The notes under the pieces are model-generated. The model was not told where the DNA came from and searched no databases. It saw only the letters and a list, made by a program, of their open reading frames with translations. Of a stretch of 47,180 nt of DNA, positions 1 through 6,637 are shown piece by piece. Both the position numbers and the translations under genes were made by a program. Source of the DNA: Porphyrobacter sp. TH134 (GTDB lineage: Bacteria > Pseudomonadota > Alphaproteobacteria > Sphingomonadales > Sphingomonadaceae); the NCBI RefSeq assembly GCF_002855495.1, contig NZ_PKRO01000023.1, positions 1 through 47,180 of the forward strand, read 5' to 3'. Position 1 is the first letter of the stretch. Every line of letters starts with the position of its first letter.

Positions 1-52
1 CAAGCGGTGCGGCTGAAGCCAGCAGCGCAGCGGCAAGTGCCAATCGGTTCAT
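1..52 (-). CDS. N-terminus of an exported protein, cut by the window edge
   Basis: Only the first 17 codons are visible, reading leftward from an ATG at 52-50. They encode a short basic start (MNR) followed by an alanine/leucine-rich hydrophobic run, which looks like a signal peptide. The rest of the gene lies outside the window, so no function can be given. It is separated from the next gene by a large palindromic repeat. Confidence 0.5.
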   Translation of the reverse strand, partial: MNRLALAAALLASAAPL

Positions 53-115
53 GGTGTTCTCCCTCTCCGCTGCGCAGTGTGGCGCATCGGGGGGAGGGAA
101 TGCAAGCACCCCTTT

Positions 116-210
116 GCTCCCCTCCCCTTGGGGAGGGGCTGGGGGTGGGGGCTCTGCCCTATAGACCGTGGAGCCCCCACCCCCGACCCCTCCCCGCTGG
201 GGAGGGGAGC
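116..210. repeat. Large GC-rich inverted repeat (REP-like element)
   Basis: Two arms of about 39 bases (116-154 and 170-210) are reverse complements with few mismatches, around a short spacer holding CTATAGACC. Each arm is itself a smaller hairpin of CTCCCC and GGGGAG blocks followed by a GGGGGTGGGGG tract. It lies between a signal-peptide start and a small membrane-protein gene. Repeats of this style are common between genes in sphingomonad-type genomes. No coding is expected. Confidence 0.8.
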
Positions 211-217
211 TAGGCAG

Positions 218-559
218 TCAGCCCAGCCCTATGGCACAAAGCCCCGCGCTGGTGGTGAGCACCGCCACCGCCTCGCCATCATTGACCCGGTCGAGCCGCT
301 TGACGAGTTCGCCGAGGCCGTAGCCGGTGTCCGGCTCGCCATCCTGCGCGGCCATGCCTTGGCGCAGCTTCCACAGCTGAGGAATGGTGAGCCGTTCCAC
401 CATGCGCTGCGCCATGCAGCCAGCGCGGTTCTCGCCGATGCCCGACTGCACCAGCGCGGATTTCACCTGCATTTCGATCAGCGGGTTGGCGAGGCCGGTA
501 TACACCGCCCCGCCCACCAGCGCGGCCAGCACCGCGATCCGCACCAACAGCTTCATCAT
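218..559 (-). CDS. Small membrane-anchored or exported protein, unknown function
   Basis: This 113-residue product opens with two adjacent Met codons (559 and 556) and one hydrophobic segment at about residues 4-24, likely an N-terminal anchor or uncleaved signal. The rest is a soluble domain with two cysteines (CMAQRM and GLCAIG) that could pair in the periplasm. It lies 13 bases downstream of pntB on the same strand and is probably the last gene of the transhydrogenase transcript. I do not recognise a named family. The location suggests co-transcription only, not a role in transhydrogenation. Confidence 0.65.
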   Translation of the reverse strand: MMKLLVRIAVLAALVGGAVYTGLANPLIEMQVKSALVQSGIGENRAGCMAQRMVERLTIPQLWKLRQGMAAQDGEPDTGYGLGELVKRLDRVNDGEAVAVLTTSAGLCAIGLG

Positions 560-572
560 GCAGACAACCGTA

Positions 573-2030
573 TCAGTCCAGCGACTTGACGATTTCCTCG
601 ACCATCTTCTTGGCGTCGGCCAGCAGCATGACGGTCTGGTTCATGTAGAACACGTCGTTATCGACCCCGGCATAGCCGACGCCCCCCATCGAACGCTTGA
701 TGAAGAACACCTGCTTGGCCTTGTCGACATCGAACACCGGCATCCCGTAAATGGGGCTGGATTTGTCGGTCTTGGCCGCCGGGTTCACAACGTCGTTCGC
801 GCCGATGATGAAGGCGACATCGCACTGGGCGAATTCGGAGTTGATGTCCTCCAGCTCGAAGACCTCGTCATAGGGCACGCTGGCTTCGGCGAGGAGCACG
901 TTCATGTGCCCCGGCATACGGCCCGCGACGGGGTGGATGGCGTACTTCACCTCCACGCCCTTTTCCTTCAGCTTGTCGCCCATTTCGCGCAGCGCGTGCT
1001 GGGCCTGGGCCACCGCCATCCCGTAACCGGGGATGATGATGACTTTTTCGGCCTGTTCGAGCATGTAGGCCGCATCTTCCGCAGAGCCCTGCTTGTAGGG
1101 CCGCTGTTCGCGCGCGCCGCCCGCACCGCCCGCTTCGGGGGCCGCGCCAAAGCCGCCTGCGATCACCGAAATGAAGCTGCGGTTCATCGCGCGGCACATG
1201 ATGTAGCTGAGGATCGCCCCTGAAGAGCCCACCAGCGCGCCGGTGATGATCATCGCGCTGTTGCCCAGCGTGAAGCCCATCGCCGCCGCCGCCCAGCCGG
1301 AATAGGAGTTCAGCATCGACACCACGACCGGCATATCCGCCCCGCCGATCGGGATGATCAGCAGGAAACCGATGATGAAGGCCAGCACGGCGACCGCAAG
1401 GATCATCCAGCCCTCACCCGCGCCGCCCTGCGGCGAAACGGTGTAGAGCGCGATCAGGCCGAGGATTGCCGCCAGCGTGCCAAGATTGATGACATGCCGC
1501 CCCGGCAGCATGATCGGCGAACCGCCCATCCGGCCCGACAGCTTGAGGAAGGCAATGACCGAGCCCGAGAACGTTATCGCGCCGATGGCAATGCCGAGGC
1601 CCAGTTCCACGCGGCTGACGGCAAGGATCTGCCCGGCTGCATCGACGATCCCGAAGGATTGCGGATCAAGCCACGCGCCAAAGCCCACCACGACCGCCGC
1701 CAGACCAACCAGCGAGTGGAAGCCCGCAACCAGTTCCGGCATCGCGGTCATGGCGATACGGCGAGCGATCACCACGCCAATCGCCCCGCCGATGGCGACA
1801 GCAATCAGAATTTCGGCGATGTTCGCAATGTCATGCGTGACCAGCGTTGTGGCGACTGCAATCGCCATGCCGATCATACCATTGCGGTTGCCCGTCTGGC
1901 TGGTGGCCGGGCTGGAAAGCCCGCGCAGCGCGAGGATGAAGAATACGCCGGAAACAAGGTAGGCCAGCATCGCCCAGGCCGGCGTGCCGCCTTCGCCAGC
2001 GACGCCCGCTGCAAGAATGGAGAAGCTCAT
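573..2030 (-). CDS. pntB: NAD(P) transhydrogenase subunit beta
   Basis: This is the membrane and NADP(H)-binding subunit of the proton-translocating transhydrogenase, which uses the proton gradient to reduce NADP+ with NADH. The 485-residue protein begins with a series of hydrophobic helices (about residues 1-265, domain II). An Ala/Gly-rich linker follows, then the C-terminal Rossmann-like domain III with IIPGYGMAVAQAQHAL and GRMPGHMNVLLAEA, the NADP-site motifs of the family. The length matches three-subunit alphaproteobacterial enzymes. It starts with ATG three bases after pntAB and belongs with pntAA and pntAB. Confidence 0.96.
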   Translation of the reverse strand: MSFSILAAGVAGEGGTPAWAMLAYLVSGVFFILALRGLSSPATSQTGNRNGMIGMAIAVATTLVTHDIANIAEILIAVAIGGAIGVVIARRIAMTAMPELVAGFHSLVGLAAVVVGFGAWLDPQSFGIVDAAGQILAVSRVELGLGIAIGAITFSGSVIAFLKLSGRMGGSPIMLPGRHVINLGTLAAILGLIALYTVSPQGGAGEGWMILAVAVLAFIIGFLLIIPIGGADMPVVVSMLNSYSGWAAAAMGFTLGNSAMIITGALVGSSGAILSYIMCRAMNRSFISVIAGGFGAAPEAGGAGGAREQRPYKQGSAEDAAYMLEQAEKVIIIPGYGMAVAQAQHALREMGDKLKEKGVEVKYAIHPVAGRMPGHMNVLLAEASVPYDEVFELEDINSEFAQCDVAFIIGANDVVNPAAKTDKSSPIYGMPVFDVDKAKQVFFIKRSMGGVGYAGVDNDVFYMNQTVMLLADAKKMVEEIVKSLD

Positions 2031-2033
2031 CTC

Positions 2034-2315
2034 TTACTTCCCCTTCTTCTTGTACATCGCGAGCATGCGCTGTGTCACAGCGAAGCCGCCGAAGATGTTG
2101 ATGCTCGCAAGCACCACGCCGAACAGACCAAGATACTTGGCAATCGGGCTATTCGCCTCAGCCGAAGCGATCAGCGCGCCGACGATGATGACGGACGAGA
2201 TCGCATTGGTCACCGCCATCAGCGGGGTGTGCAGCGCCGGGGTCACCGACCAGACGACGTAATAGCCCACAAAGCAGGCCAGCACGAAGATCGAAAGGAT
2301 AGATATGAAGTCCAC
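2034..2315 (-). CDS. pntAB: NAD(P) transhydrogenase subunit alpha, membrane part (PntAB)
   Basis: This 93-residue, almost wholly hydrophobic protein has about three membrane helices and a basic tail ending KKKGK. It matches the separate alpha-2 subunit of three-gene transhydrogenases, which is fused to the alpha subunit in Escherichia coli. The start is GTG at 2315, overlapping the TAG stop of the upstream DUF559 gene by one base (TAGTG). Its ribosome-binding site, GGGGAGG read on the minus strand, occupies 2323-2329 with a 7-base spacer. That site is the 3' arm of a strong hairpin at the end of the DUF559 element, so translation is probably coupled to the upstream frame. Confidence 0.93.
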   Translation of the reverse strand: MDFISILSIFVLACFVGYYVVWSVTPALHTPLMAVTNAISSVIIVGALIASAEANSPIAKYLGLFGVVLASINIFGGFAVTQRMLAMYKKKGK

Positions 2316-2785
2316 TAATTAGCCTCCCCGGCACGGGGAGGGGGACCAGCCGCAGGCTGGTGGAGGGGACTCGCCGTGCGCGCGACAATGGCGTCAGCCG
2401 TGTCGACACAATCGCGCAGCACCCGCTGCGCCGAGACCCTCAGAACCCTGAACCCGTTTTCCTTCAAAAACGAAATGCGCCGGTCGTCAAACTTGGCGCG
2501 GTCGATATTGTCATGCACGCCGCCGTCGACCTCGACCACGAAGCGCTCGGACAGGCAGCAGAAATCGACCACGTAGGGGCCGATGGGATGCTGCCTGCGA
2601 AATTTGAACCCGCGAGGGCGCTGGCGGAGCGATTGCCAGAGCATCCGTTCGGGAAGCGACATGTCCTTCCGCAACTTGCGGGCCAGAACGACTTCAGGCC
2701 GCGCGACGAACCGCGAATCCCCACCACCACGCTGCGCGCGGTCCCCCTCCCCGTTCCGAGGAGGATTTTGGCGGTCAGCGTTCAA
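2315..2785 (-). CDS. DUF559 nuclease-like protein inside the pnt operon
   Basis: The core, about residues 36-137, has the DUF559 signature: MSLPERMLWQSLR, FRRQHPIGPYVVDF, FVVEVDGGVH and the helix/strand FLKENGFRVLRV. The family is related to Vsr/PD-(D/E)XK endonucleases, and the conserved E-V-D is the expected metal-binding region; activity is inferred. The open frame begins at TTG 2785 overlapping the pntAA stop (TTGA). The first ATG is at 2662, but homology starts a few residues before it. The first ~25 and last ~18 codons are simply translated repeat sequence. It sits between pntAA and pntAB, which are normally adjacent, so it looks inserted. Confidence 0.75.
   Translation of the reverse strand: MNADRQNPPRNGEGDRAQRGGGDSRFVARPEVVLARKLRKDMSLPERMLWQSLRQRPRGFKFRRQHPIGPYVVDFCCLSERFVVEVDGGVHDNIDRAKFDDRRISFLKENGFRVLRVSAQRVLRDCVDTADAIVARTASPLHQPAAGPPPRAGEAN
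2323..2368. repeat. Left 46-bp end of the DUF559 element (two hairpins)
   Basis: The first hairpin is CCTCCCCG-GCA-CGGGGAGG (8 bp, perfect). A short G run separates it from ACCAGCC-GCA-GGCTGGT (7 bp, perfect). Read on the minus strand, it aligns without gaps to the right end at 2719-2764. The 3' arm of the outer hairpin, in mRNA sense, is the Shine-Dalgarno sequence of pntAB. Confidence 0.8.
2719..2764. repeat. Right 46-bp end of the DUF559 element (two hairpins)
   Basis: This is an ungapped partner of 2323-2368 in opposite orientation, with seven differences. The 19 bases GGTCCCCCTCCCCGT.CCG (one mismatch) form the conserved core. In the inner hairpin two G-C pairs are swapped to C-G (GCC/GGC to CGC/GCG), keeping the stem. 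The outer hairpin has one mismatch in its stem. Confidence 0.8.
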
Positions 2786-3903
2786 CCCGCCAGCCTCTCG
2801 TTCACAACCTTGCCGCTCTGCGTCAGGCGGATGGCCGTGCCGATTTCCTCATCCAGCACGGGACGGCCAGCTTCCTTGTCCCAGAAGGCGCTGAGGAAGT
2901 TGTAATGGTTGCGCGCAAACAGTGCCGAGGCGTCGGCGGGAAGCGCGGCGGGGGTGTTGGCGTAGCCGATGATCTTCACGCCGTGACGGATCACGACTTC
3001 ATCAGGCTTGGAGCCTTCCACGTTACCGCCCTGCGCCACCGCGAGATCGAAGATCACGCTGCCGGGCTTCATCGTCGCAATCTGCGCGTCGGTGACAAGG
3101 CGCGGGGCGGCCCGGCCCGGGATCAGCGCGGTGGTGATGACGATGTCCTGCTTGGCGATGTGCGACGAGATCAGCTCGGCCTGGGCCTTCTGGTATTCCT
3201 CGCTCATTTCGGTGGCATAGCCGCCCGAACCTTCGCCTTCGATGCCCGCGACATTCTCGACGAAGATCGCCTTGGCGCCCAAGGACTGGATCTGTTCCTT
3301 GGTGGCGGAGCGCACGTCGGTGGCCGAAACCTGCGCACCCAGCCGCCGCGCGGTGGCAATCGCCTGAAGCCCCGCGACGCCCACACCCATGATGAAGGCG
3401 CGCGCTGCCTGCACGGTGCCGGCCGCGGTCATCATCATCGGAAAGGCGCGGCCATAGGCATCCGCTGCCGCCAGCACGGCCTTGTATCCGGCAAGGTTGG
3501 ATTGCGAGGACAACACGTCCATACTTTGCGCGCGGGTGATGCGCGGCATGAATTCCATGCTCAACGCTTCCAGCCCGGCAGCGGCATAGGCGTCCACCCG
3601 CTCGCGCGCCGTGAAGGGATCGAACAGCGCCGCCACCCATGCGCCCGGCTTTGCGCCCGCCAGCAGCGCCACATCGGGCGCCTGAATGCCAAGCACGATG
3701 TCCGCATCCTTCACGCAAGTTGCCGCATCGGCAACCGTCGCTCCGGCTTCGGCATAGGCATCGTCGGTGATCGAAGCGATGACCCCGGCCCCCGTCTCTA
3801 CCGCGACCGAGCAGCCCAGCGCCGCAAACTTCTTGGCCGTTTCCGGCGTGACAGCGACGCGCGTCTCGCCCGAAGCGCGCTCTTTCAGGATGGCGATTTT
3901 CAC
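2782..3903 (-). CDS. pntAA: NAD(P) transhydrogenase subunit alpha, NAD(H)-binding part (PntAA)
   Basis: This is the soluble NAD(H)-binding domain I subunit of the proton-pumping transhydrogenase. The 373 residues show the alanine-dehydrogenase/PNT fold: the opening MKIAILKERASGETRVAVTP, an N-terminal catalytic lobe, and a Rossmann segment MGVGVAGLQAIATARRLGAQ with the acidic residue in ATDVRS. ALIPGRAAPRLVT and GSVIFDLAVAQGGN follow. The start is GTG at 3903, since the upstream stop allows no other good start. It follows the CoxIV-like micro-gene by 12 bases and precedes the DUF559 gene with a stop/start overlap. Confidence 0.95.
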   Translation of the reverse strand: MKIAILKERASGETRVAVTPETAKKFAALGCSVAVETGAGVIASITDDAYAEAGATVADAATCVKDADIVLGIQAPDVALLAGAKPGAWVAALFDPFTARERVDAYAAAGLEALSMEFMPRITRAQSMDVLSSQSNLAGYKAVLAAADAYGRAFPMMMTAAGTVQAARAFIMGVGVAGLQAIATARRLGAQVSATDVRSATKEQIQSLGAKAIFVENVAGIEGEGSGGYATEMSEEYQKAQAELISSHIAKQDIVITTALIPGRAAPRLVTDAQIATMKPGSVIFDLAVAQGGNVEGSKPDEVVIRHGVKIIGYANTPAALPADASALFARNHYNFLSAFWDKEAGRPVLDEEIGTAIRLTQSGKVVNERLAG

Positions 3904-3915
3904 TGGTGCGGCGGC

Positions 3916-4038
3916 TTAACTGGCGATTGCCGAAACGACGACAAGCACGATCACCGCAATTACCGGGACGGCCCATTTCAGCGTCGCCATGAAGCCGCCA
4001 TAGGTGGCTTCGGCCTTTTCCATGTCGTGAACGTTCAT
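3916..4038 (-). CDS. aa3-type cytochrome c oxidase subunit IV-like micro-protein
   Basis: This 40-residue protein reads MNVHDMEKAEATYGGFMATL and then one hydrophobic helix, KWAVPVIAVIVLVVVSAIAS. The layout (short soluble head, TYGGF, KW, single membrane helix) is that of the small bacterial aa3 oxidase subunit IV family found in alphaproteobacteria. A good ribosome-binding site (AAGGGGA, minus strand) lies just before the ATG. It is the first gene of the pnt transcript as seen here. Assignment to the oxidase rests on resemblance, and a role as a transhydrogenase-associated peptide cannot be excluded. Confidence 0.75.
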   Translation of the reverse strand: MNVHDMEKAEATYGGFMATLKWAVPVIAVIVLVVVSAIAS

Positions 4039-4331
4039 CTCGTTTATTTCCCCTTGGGCTCTCGAACGCGCGCCAGCGCGATTGGTTGCCGAATGGTTAG
4101 CGAAAAAATCCGGGCCGCAAAGCCCGTGTCCGTTCCCGTATCGAAGCCAGCCTGCTATCTCAAGTCACCTTTAGTGAGAGGCCAGTCGCAAGCATCATTC
4201 TGCCGCACCGGCCATCTGTCCCGCCGCGGCACAGCTTTAATCCCGTTTTTACCTCCCCGTCCTATGCAGGGACAACATGGTCGCTACGGGTCACACGCCC
4301 GCACGACGAGGGAAAGCGAGCGGCACGATTG

Positions 4332-5777
4332 ATGGCTGAGATGGATTGCCACCCCGAAGCAACGGAAGACGCGCGAATCGTCATGCTGATCGATGATGAG
4401 CCTGCACAATCGCGGCTGATCACCGCGATCGCTGCGCGTGATGGCTGGCGCACGATTGTCGCATCCGATGCTGAGACCGCGATTGCGATGCTGGGCACGC
4501 GCGAAGGGATGCAGCTTTCCGCGATCCTGCTCGATCAATGGGTGCCGGGCGATGATGCCTGCCAATTGATCGCTGAACTGAAATCACGCCGCCCTGCCCT
4601 GCCGATCCTGATGCTGACCACCAGCGCATCGCCACTGCTGGCGGTCGAAGCGATGCGGGCGGGCGCTTCGGATTATCTGGTTAAACCCGTGTCGCCCGAC
4701 CGGCTGATGGAAGCGCTGCGCACCGTCACCACCCGCGAAGCGCCCCGCGATGAGCTCGCCCCGCTGACCGAAAAAATGTCCGCCAGCCTCGATTTCGATG
4801 CGATGATCGGCACCGCGCCGCAATTTCGCGCTGCCTTGGCGCAGGCGGCCAAGGCGGCACGCGGGCACGGCCATGTGCTGATCGAAGGCGAAACCGGCAC
4901 CGGCAAGGAAATGCTGATGCGCGCGATGCACGGCGCATCGCCGCGTGCGAAAGAAGCGCTGCGGATCATCAACCTTGCCAGCGTTCCGCCCGGATCGATC
5001 GATTCGGTGCTGTTCGGCCATGAACCCGGCAGCTTTCCCGGCGCCTTCGACCGCCAGATCGGCGCGTTCCAGCATTGCGATGGCGGCACGCTGATCCTTG
5101 ACGAAATCGACCGGCTGACCCCGATGCTCCAGCAGCGCCTTGCCGAAGCGCTGGAGACCGGGATCATCCGGCCCGTCGGCGCAAGCTATGGCTTCCGCGT
5201 CGATGTGCGGCTGCTGGTTACCAGCAATATCGGGCTGGAACGCATGGTGGCGGCCGGGCAGTTTGATGCAGGCCTTGCCGCAAGGCTGGGCGCGACCCGG
5301 ATCGTGCTGCCGCCCTTGCGGGATCGCACGGGGGACATCCCGGCGCTGACCCGCCATTTCCTTGCCCGCATCGGCGAGCAACCGGGCCTCAACCACCTTT
5401 CCGTCTCCGATTCCGCACTCGCCTTGCTGGCCGCCTATGACTGGCCGGGCAATGTCCGCCAGCTGCAATCGGTGTTGTTCCGCGCGGCGGTCTATTGCGA
5501 GAGCAATTCGCTGGGCGCCGACAGCTTCCCGCAATTGTCCGAGATGCTTGGCGAACAGGGCAGCGTCACCGTGGCGAGCGCGCATGAGGGCGTGGGCGTG
5601 ATGCTTTACACCCCCGACGGCAACCTGCGCCCGCTCGAAGAAATCGAGGCTGACGTGATCCGCCTCGCCATCGGCCATTATCGCGGGCGCATGACCGAGG
5701 TGGCGCGCAGGCTGGGGATCGGACGCTCGACATTGTATCGCAAGCTTTCCGATCTGGGGATTGATAACGCGGCTTGA
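4332..5777 (+). CDS. NtrC-family response regulator with degenerate GAFTGA loop
   Basis: The 481-residue protein has the full NtrC order. The receiver domain (15-130) has acidic pocket DD21-22, phospho-acceptor Asp68 and Lys118. The AAA+ domain (about 155-385) has Walker A GETGTGK (186-192), Walker B LILDE (255-259) and the DRTGDIPAL segment. A Fis-type helix-turn-helix closes the protein (MTEVARRLGIGRSTLYRKL). The sigma-54 contact loop, normally GAFTGA, reads GSFPGA (233-238), so productive sigma-54 contact is doubtful. ATG 4332 was chosen over the in-frame TTG just before it. It stands alone, with no kinase gene beside it. Whether it still activates sigma-54 promoters is open. Confidence 0.9.
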   Translation: MAEMDCHPEATEDARIVMLIDDEPAQSRLITAIAARDGWRTIVASDAETAIAMLGTREGMQLSAILLDQWVPGDDACQLIAELKSRRPALPILMLTTSASPLLAVEAMRAGASDYLVKPVSPDRLMEALRTVTTREAPRDELAPLTEKMSASLDFDAMIGTAPQFRAALAQAAKAARGHGHVLIEGETGTGKEMLMRAMHGASPRAKEALRIINLASVPPGSIDSVLFGHEPGSFPGAFDRQIGAFQHCDGGTLILDEIDRLTPMLQQRLAEALETGIIRPVGASYGFRVDVRLLVTSNIGLERMVAAGQFDAGLAARLGATRIVLPPLRDRTGDIPALTRHFLARIGEQPGLNHLSVSDSALALLAAYDWPGNVRQLQSVLFRAAVYCESNSLGADSFPQLSEMLGEQGSVTVASAHEGVGVMLYTPDGNLRPLEEIEADVIRLAIGHYRGRMTEVARRLGIGRSTLYRKLSDLGIDNAA

Positions 5778-5808
5778 TTGGCAGGCCTGCCGGGCTTAGC
5801 CCGTGGAC

Positions 5809-6570
5809 ATGACACAGATTCAAGATTTCGCCGGGCGCTCGGCGCTCGTCACCGGAGCCGCTTCAGGGATCGGCGCGGCCTGTGCCCGGGCGCTGGCGGC
5901 GTGCGGGGCGGCCAAGCTGGTGCTGGTCGATGTCGATGCCGCCGGTTTGGACGCGCTCGACCTGTCGGGGTGCGAGGTGCACCGCATCGTGGGCAGCGTC
6001 GCTGACGAGGCGCTGTGGCAGGGGCTGGAACCCGCCTTGACCGGTCTCGACCATGCCGTGGTCAACGCAGGAATCGGTTCGGGCGGGCCGATTGCCAGCA
6101 TTTCACCGTCGGAATGGCGCCGCGTGATGGCCGTAAACCTTGATGGCGCATTCCTGACGCTGGCCTCCTCGCTGCGGGCGATGGCCGGCAAAAGCGGCAG
6201 CGTGGTGGTGGTGGCATCAACCACCGGAATCAAGCCGGTCGCCGGCATCGGCCCCTACGGCGTCTCCAAGGCAGCGGTGGCGCACATGGCCCGCATCGCC
6301 GCGGTCGAAAACGCCAGAAAAGGCATTCGCGTCAATGCGATAGCCCCCGGCGGGGTCGACACCGCAATCTGGGAAAGCGGCGATGATTTCAACGCCTCGG
6401 TCGCCGCCATCGGGCGCGAGGCGACGCTGAAGGCGATGGCGAAAACGACCCCGCTGGGCCGCTTCGCCTCGTCCGAGGAAATGGCGGACAGCATCCTGTA
6501 TCTGCTCAGCGATGCTGCCGCCAATATCACCGGTCACGTCATGGTATCAGACGGCGGCTTTACGCTATGA
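5809..6570 (+). CDS. Short-chain dehydrogenase/reductase (SDR)
   Basis: This is a classical SDR of 253 residues. It shows the cofactor motif TGAASGIG (15-22), Asp41 after the second strand (which favours NAD), the VNAG motif at about 85-88, and the catalytic set Asn110, Ser137, Tyr150 and Lys154 (YGVSK). The ending LSDAAANITGHVMVSDGGFTL is typical of the FabG/glucose-dehydrogenase-like branch. ATG 5809 is preferred to an in-frame GTG at 5803. Substrate cannot be read from sequence. It converges on the PhoD-like gene, with parS-1 in the gap. Confidence 0.88.
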   Translation: MTQIQDFAGRSALVTGAASGIGAACARALAACGAAKLVLVDVDAAGLDALDLSGCEVHRIVGSVADEALWQGLEPALTGLDHAVVNAGIGSGGPIASISPSEWRRVMAVNLDGAFLTLASSLRAMAGKSGSVVVVASTTGIKPVAGIGPYGVSKAAVAHMARIAAVENARKGIRVNAIAPGGVDTAIWESGDDFNASVAAIGREATLKAMAKTTPLGRFASSEEMADSILYLLSDAAANITGHVMVSDGGFTL

Positions 6571-6610
6571 AGGATTGGCCCTGCGCCAATCCTACACCAA
6601 GTCCTTGAAA

Positions 6611-6626
6611 TGTTTCACGTGAAACA
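6611..6626. other. parS site (ParB-binding centromere), copy 1
   Basis: TGTTTCACGTGAAACA is identical to the consensus chromosomal parS 16-mer. It lies inside a perfect 20-base palindrome, AATGTTTCACGTGAAACATT (6609-6628), in the 67-base gap between two convergent genes, where no gene reading constrains the sequence. ParB/Spo0J binds such sites and spreads, loading SMC and driving origin segregation. Known parS sites cluster near oriC. Confidence 0.93.
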
Positions 6627-6637
6627 TTGCGCGAACA

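Larger units (their letters stand above)
2323..2764. mobile_element. Putative DUF559-carrying element with hairpin-bearing inverted ends
   Basis: The 442-bp unit is bounded by 46-bp inverted repeats (2323-2368 and 2719-2764) and contains little besides the DUF559 gene. It splits an operon whose genes normally adjoin. No clear target-site duplication is visible: the flanks are ACTAATTAG on the left and ATTTTGGCGG on the right. Movement is inferred from position, inverted ends and a nuclease-like product. The alternative is a host gene that happens to lie between two unrelated genomic repeats. Confidence 0.5.

Noticed and set aside
2905..4332. 475-codon plus-strand open frame over pntAA
   Set aside because: It is the complement of pntAA and the CoxIV-like gene; the protein is rich in His/Arg/Gly with no domain, typical of GC-rich antisense frames.
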